From assembly GCA_016179165.1 (NCBI GenBank), contig JACORX010000363.1, forward strand, positions 1 to 11,130: a stretch of 11,130 nucleotides of DNA, given 5' to 3'. The notes beneath the pieces were generated by a model that made no database searches, was not told the origin of the DNA, and saw nothing but the letters and a program-made list of their open reading frames with translations. The stretch is from Candidatus Rokuibacteriota bacterium. Its GTDB lineage: Bacteria; Methylomirabilota; Methylomirabilia; Rokubacteriales; CSP1-6. Both the position numbers and the translations under genes were made by a program. Shown piece by piece: positions 8,426 through 11,130 of the stretch; within the stretch, counting starts at the first letter, position 1; each line of letters begins with the position of its first letter.

Positions 8426-9639
8426 TGGCTGGGCTCAGGGACAAGTACTGCATCGTGGGCGTGGGCGAGACGGAGTACAGCAAGCATTCCGGCCGGAGCA
8501 CGCGGGCCATGGCGGTCGAGGCCGTGAAGACGGCCATGGCCGACGCGGGACTCAAGGCCTCGGACGTGGACGGGATGATGTCATACCAGAGCGGCGACTC
8601 GACGCCGGCCAACTGGGTCGCGCCCGACCTGGGCATCCGCCTCAACTTCTACATGGACGTGTTCGGCGGCGGCTCCTCGACCGAGGCGCTGGTCGGCCTG
8701 GCAATGGGCGCGATCGAGTCGGGCATGTGCAACACGGTGGCGATCTTCCGCTCCATGAACGGCTACTCCGACTTCCGCATCGGCGGCACGGGCGTGCGGG
8801 CGGCCCAGCCCGTGCGCGGGCTCGACCTGGCGCAGATGCCCTTCGGGATGCGCAGCGCCGGGCAGAGCTTCGCGCCCACGTTCATGCGGCACATGTACGA
8901 GCACGGCACGACCTCCGAGCAGGTGGCGCGCGTGCGCGTGGCGCACAGCAAGCACGCCTCTCAGAACCCTAAAGCCCTCTTGAAGGAGCGGGTGACCGTT
9001 GCGGACGTCGTCGGCTCGCGCTGGATCACGAAGCCGCTCCATCTCCTCGACTGCTGCGTCGAGACGGACAACGCGACCTGCATCATCGTCACCTCGACCG
9101 AGCGCGCGCGCGACCTCAAGCAGAAGCCCGCCTACGTCATGGGCGTGGCCGGCAGGGTCAACAAGGCGCGCACCGATTTCCACTGGGCCGCCGGCCCCAT
9201 CTCCCGCGTCGCCGGCTACTACGCCAAGGACATCGTCTTCGGCCAGGCCGGCATCAAGCCGGAGGACGTGGACGTCACGGGCTCCTACGACGCCTTCACC
9301 TTCACGACCATGCTCCAGCTCGAGGAGTACGGCTTCTGCAAGAAGGGCGAGGGCGGGCAGTACGTGTCGAGCGGAACGATCGAGCTGGGCGGCAGGCGGC
9401 CGAACAACACCTCGGGCGGTCACCTGTGCGAGGGCTACACCCACGGCATGAGCATGGTCATCGAGAACGTCCGCCAGCTGCGCGGGCGGGTGGACGACAA
9501 CTGCCCCGGCTGGGCGGAGGGCAAGCACAGCTACGACTACTCGCCGGGCAAGTGCCGCCAGGTCAAGGACGCGAAGATCACGATGAACCTCGGATGGGCG
9601 ATGCCGCCGACTGGCTCCGCCCTGATCCTTCATAGTTAG
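8425..9639 (+). CDS. Thiolase-superfamily lipid-transfer-like protein without catalytic Cys (Ltp2-type aldolase candidate)
   Basis: The 404-residue protein has the thiolase fold of the SCP-x/Ltp lipid-transfer group. Where a thiolase has its nucleophilic Cys, this reads FGGGSSTEAL (residues 80-89), with Ser at 84-85. The C-terminal thiolase GHP-type motif is replaced by NTSGGHLCEGYTHGMS (328-343). From memory, the steroid-side-chain aldolase Ltp2 uses two tyrosines, Tyr294 and Tyr344. Tyr288 (GSYDAFTFT) and Tyr338 (EGYTHG) here have the same separation of 50. The protein probably cleaves or forms a C-C bond in a CoA ester rather than acting as a thiolase. The ATG at 8425 is chosen because AAGGAGG (8414-8420) precedes it. 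A GTG at 8422 adds one residue. It overlaps the MFS stop by one base and is followed after 11 bases by the DUF35 gene, the usual partner. The substrate is unknown; no steroid genes are in view. Confidence 0.85.
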   Translation: MAGLRDKYCIVGVGETEYSKHSGRSTRAMAVEAVKTAMADAGLKASDVDGMMSYQSGDSTPANWVAPDLGIRLNFYMDVFGGGSSTEALVGLAMGAIESGMCNTVAIFRSMNGYSDFRIGGTGVRAAQPVRGLDLAQMPFGMRSAGQSFAPTFMRHMYEHGTTSEQVARVRVAHSKHASQNPKALLKERVTVADVVGSRWITKPLHLLDCCVETDNATCIIVTSTERARDLKQKPAYVMGVAGRVNKARTDFHWAAGPISRVAGYYAKDIVFGQAGIKPEDVDVTGSYDAFTFTTMLQLEEYGFCKKGEGGQYVSSGTIELGGRRPNNTSGGHLCEGYTHGMSMVIENVRQLRGRVDDNCPGWAEGKHSYDYSPGKCRQVKDAKITMNLGWAMPPTGSALILHS

Positions 9640-9650
9640 GAGCGATGGCG

Positions 9651-10154
9651 ATGGCCAACGTCGAATACCGCGGCATGAACCTGGTGATCCCGGAGAACGA
9701 CTCGGAGTGGCGCGAGCACTTCAAGCTGGCGCGCGGCCACAAGCTGATGCTGCGCGCCTGCAAGGCCTGCGGCCTCATGCGCTACCCGCCGAGCCACGGC
9801 TGCCCGTGGTGCGCCACCCTCGAGTGGGAGTGGAAAGAGGTCAGCGGCAAAGGCCACATCTACTCCTACGAGGTGGTGCATCACGCCATCCAGCCGGGCT
9901 TCAAGGAGTGGACGCCCTACGCGGTAGTGCTGGTGGAGCTCGACGAGCAGCGCGGCAAGCCGACGCCCGATGAGGCGCTCAGGATCATCGCCAACCTCGT
10001 GACCCCTGACGGCAAGCCCGAGGCCGAGGCCAAGGTCGCCATCGGCAAGCGCGTCCGTGTCGTATTTCAAGACCTGACCCCGGATTTTGCTTTGCCGCAG
10101 TTCACGCTGACCGACGAGCCCCCCGTCGGCCGCGTCTGGAGCCTTCCGGGTTAG
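9651..10154 (+). CDS. DUF35 protein: zinc-ribbon plus OB-fold, partner of the thiolase-like protein
   Basis: The 167-residue protein has an N-terminal helix region followed by a rubredoxin-like zinc ribbon with Cys37, Cys40, Cys51 and Cys54 (CKACGLMRYPPSHGCPWC) and then an OB-fold (about residues 65-150). Such proteins form complexes with thiolase-like enzymes, closing the CoA pocket and shaping the acyl site, as in Ltp2-ChsH2(DUF35) and the archaeal thiolase/HMG-CoA synthase complex. Two starts are possible. The ATG at 9645 lies only two bases from AGGAG (9638-9642), whereas 9651 has the normal eight-base spacing and is preferred. It is the last gene of the plus-strand run; no convincing terminator follows. 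The OB-fold is slightly extended by a PTPDEALRI insertion near residues 108-116. Confidence 0.87.
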   Translation: MANVEYRGMNLVIPENDSEWREHFKLARGHKLMLRACKACGLMRYPPSHGCPWCATLEWEWKEVSGKGHIYSYEVVHHAIQPGFKEWTPYAVVLVELDEQRGKPTPDEALRIIANLVTPDGKPEAEAKVAIGKRVRVVFQDLTPDFALPQFTLTDEPPVGRVWSLPG

Positions 10155-10221
10155 TGGATTGTACAGGACGCCTCAGGATGGCCAGACCCAGGGCCCAGAC
10201 ACCATATCTAGATGGATACAC

Positions 10222-10251
10222 TTGACAACTCACTAGGTGTTGAGCTATAGC
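10222..10251 (+). promoter_or_regulatory. Promoter for the methyltransferase gene
   Basis: A perfect -35 TTGACA (10222-10227) is followed after 18 bases by TATAGC (10246-10251). It lies in a 111-base, AT-richer spacer after the DUF35 stop. The expected transcript start is near 10258, leaving a leader of less than ten bases and no Shine-Dalgarno before the ATG at 10266, so the message may be nearly leaderless. The spacer contains an imperfect dyad, CTCA...TGAG (10229-10244). Confidence 0.55.
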
Positions 10252-10265
10252 CTCGTAGTAAGCGC

Positions 10266-11130
10266 ATGAATAGGTTCCCTCGCATCAAGCCGTTCTACTC
10301 AACACGGCTCGGGGCTGCATACCTCGGCGACGCCCTGGACGTCATGCGAGGGATACCGGACGCCTCGGTTTCGCTGATCGTCACCTCGCCTCCCTTCCCG
10401 CTCACGTTTCAGAAAAAGAAACCGTACGAAGCTGTGGGTATCGATCGATACGTCGATTGGTTCCTTGGGTTCGGTGATCAGTTCCAGCGAGTCCTGCGTG
10501 ATGACGGGAGCTTGGTCATCGACACAGGAGGCGTCTGGAACAAGGGCACTCCAACACGAAGTTTCTATCAGCATCACCTACTGCTTGGTCTCTGTGAAAA
10601 GGTTGGGTTTCATTTCGCTCAGGACTTCTACTGGTATAACCCTGGCGCTCTCCCCGCCCCGGCAGAATGGGTAAACGTCCGAAGGATTCGCGTAAAGGCT
10701 GCGGTCAATCTCGTCTGGTGGCTCAGCAAGACACCATGGCCCAAGGCTAACAATCGAAACGTGCTGAGGGAATATAGCGCCGATATGGTACGCCTCCTGA
10801 AGCGCGGGTACAGGGCTAAGGCGCGGCCGAGCGGTCATTCCATAACCTCGAAGTTCAACAAGGATCATGGTGGCGCCATCCCTCCAAACCTCCTGGAATT
10901 CGGAAACAATGACTCTAACGGAGGCTACCTTCGGAAATGTGCGGAAGGGGGCTACCCTGTGCATCCGGCTCGTTTCCCGCGGGCTCTCCCAGATTTCTTT
11001 ATTCGCCTCTGTACTGACACTCGCGACCTCGTGCTCGATCCGTTTGCTGGGTCCAACGTGACAGGACACGCGGCCGAACTCTTGGGCAGGCGTTGGGTGG
11101 CAATCGAAGTCATCAAAGACTACCTAGAGG
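10266..11130 (+). CDS. DNA methyltransferase, PvuII-like N4-cytosine type, 3'-truncated by the window edge
   Basis: The visible 288 residues are open to the end of the window with no stop. Motif IV, the catalytic TSPPFPL, is at residues 40-46, following YLGDALDVMRGIPDASVSLIV. The S-P-P-F form is that of N4-cytosine enzymes, and TSPPF with a nearby basic KKK-Y segment recalls M.PvuII. The AdoMet-binding motif I, DPFAGSNVTG, lies at 258-267, after motif IV, so this is a beta-class enzyme. The middle (about 120-240), with WYNPGALP and WWLSKTPWPK, would carry further motifs and target recognition. Only a short C-terminal part should be missing. Codons ending in A or T are much commoner than in the neighbouring genes, suggesting acquisition from elsewhere. 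Upstream codons are closed by a TAG at 10248-10250, fixing the ATG at 10266. A restriction enzyme gene may lie beyond the edge, or the enzyme may be solitary. A role in host defence or regulation cannot be decided here. Confidence 0.9.
   Translation, partial: MNRFPRIKPFYSTRLGAAYLGDALDVMRGIPDASVSLIVTSPPFPLTFQKKKPYEAVGIDRYVDWFLGFGDQFQRVLRDDGSLVIDTGGVWNKGTPTRSFYQHHLLLGLCEKVGFHFAQDFYWYNPGALPAPAEWVNVRRIRVKAAVNLVWWLSKTPWPKANNRNVLREYSADMVRLLKRGYRAKARPSGHSITSKFNKDHGGAIPPNLLEFGNNDSNGGYLRKCAEGGYPVHPARFPRALPDFFIRLCTDTRDLVLDPFAGSNVTGHAAELLGRRWVAIEVIKDYLE

Noticed and set aside
8581..9633. 350-codon minus-strand open frame opposite the thiolase-like gene
   Set aside because: It is an antisense shadow of a recognised gene.
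10155..10221. Intrinsic terminator after the DUF35 gene
   Set aside because: Only a weak GGCC/GGCC pairing and the palindrome ATCTAGAT are present, with no stable GC hairpin followed by a T-tract.
10578..11069. 163-codon minus-strand open frame within the methyltransferase region
   Set aside because: The plus strand carries an open frame with methyltransferase motifs IV and I in the right order; the minus frame shows no recognisable feature.

Overview
The window is GC-rich bacterial chromosome with tightly packed genes. The mix of genes (a PerR/rubrerythrin/Fe-S/DUF3501 cluster, a divergent UvrA, and a thiolase-like protein paired with a DUF35 protein) suggests an uncultured soil or sediment bacterium. 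A Rokubacteria/Methylomirabilota or deltaproteobacterial-type host is my best guess. It is an impression from gene content, not a placement.

Left part (1-1281, plus strand). The first 299 bases hold no protein gene. They contain a run of stem-loops, a stretch on the minus strand that reads like the 5' half of a tRNA, and a near-perfect promoter (TTGACA with an extended TGCTATAAT -10). This promoter points at a 77-residue protein made almost entirely of Asp and Glu, followed by a six-helix membrane protein related to the membrane domain of urate hydroxylase PuuD. A large three-tier stem-loop (1313-1374) lies between this pair and the convergent cluster to its right.

Middle-left (1411-4259, minus strand). 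Transcription runs leftward from the promoter at 4270-4298 through a PerR-type peroxide sensor, a rubrerythrin without its rubredoxin domain, a two-cluster Fe-S/CCG oxidoreductase of the GlpC/HdrD type, and a DUF3501 protein. The close spacing and an ATGA overlap point to one operon. The PerR protein has every residue of the B. subtilis PerR regulatory metal site at matching spacing, and a Fur/PerR-box-like sequence overlaps its start codon. I read this as a peroxide-defence module in which the Fe-S protein may feed electrons to the rubrerythrin.

Middle-right (4364-10154, plus strand). A full-length but divergent uvrA starts divergently from perR. It is followed with no gap by an MFS transporter, then by a thiolase-superfamily protein lacking the catalytic cysteine, then by a zinc-ribbon/OB-fold DUF35 protein. 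The last two look like an Ltp2-DUF35-type CoA-ester aldolase complex, and the transporter may import the substrate.

Right edge (10155-11130). After a more AT-rich spacer with its own promoter comes a DNA methyltransferase of the PvuII-like N4-cytosine type. It runs off the window, and its codon use differs visibly from its neighbours, which suggests a recently acquired defence or restriction-modification gene.
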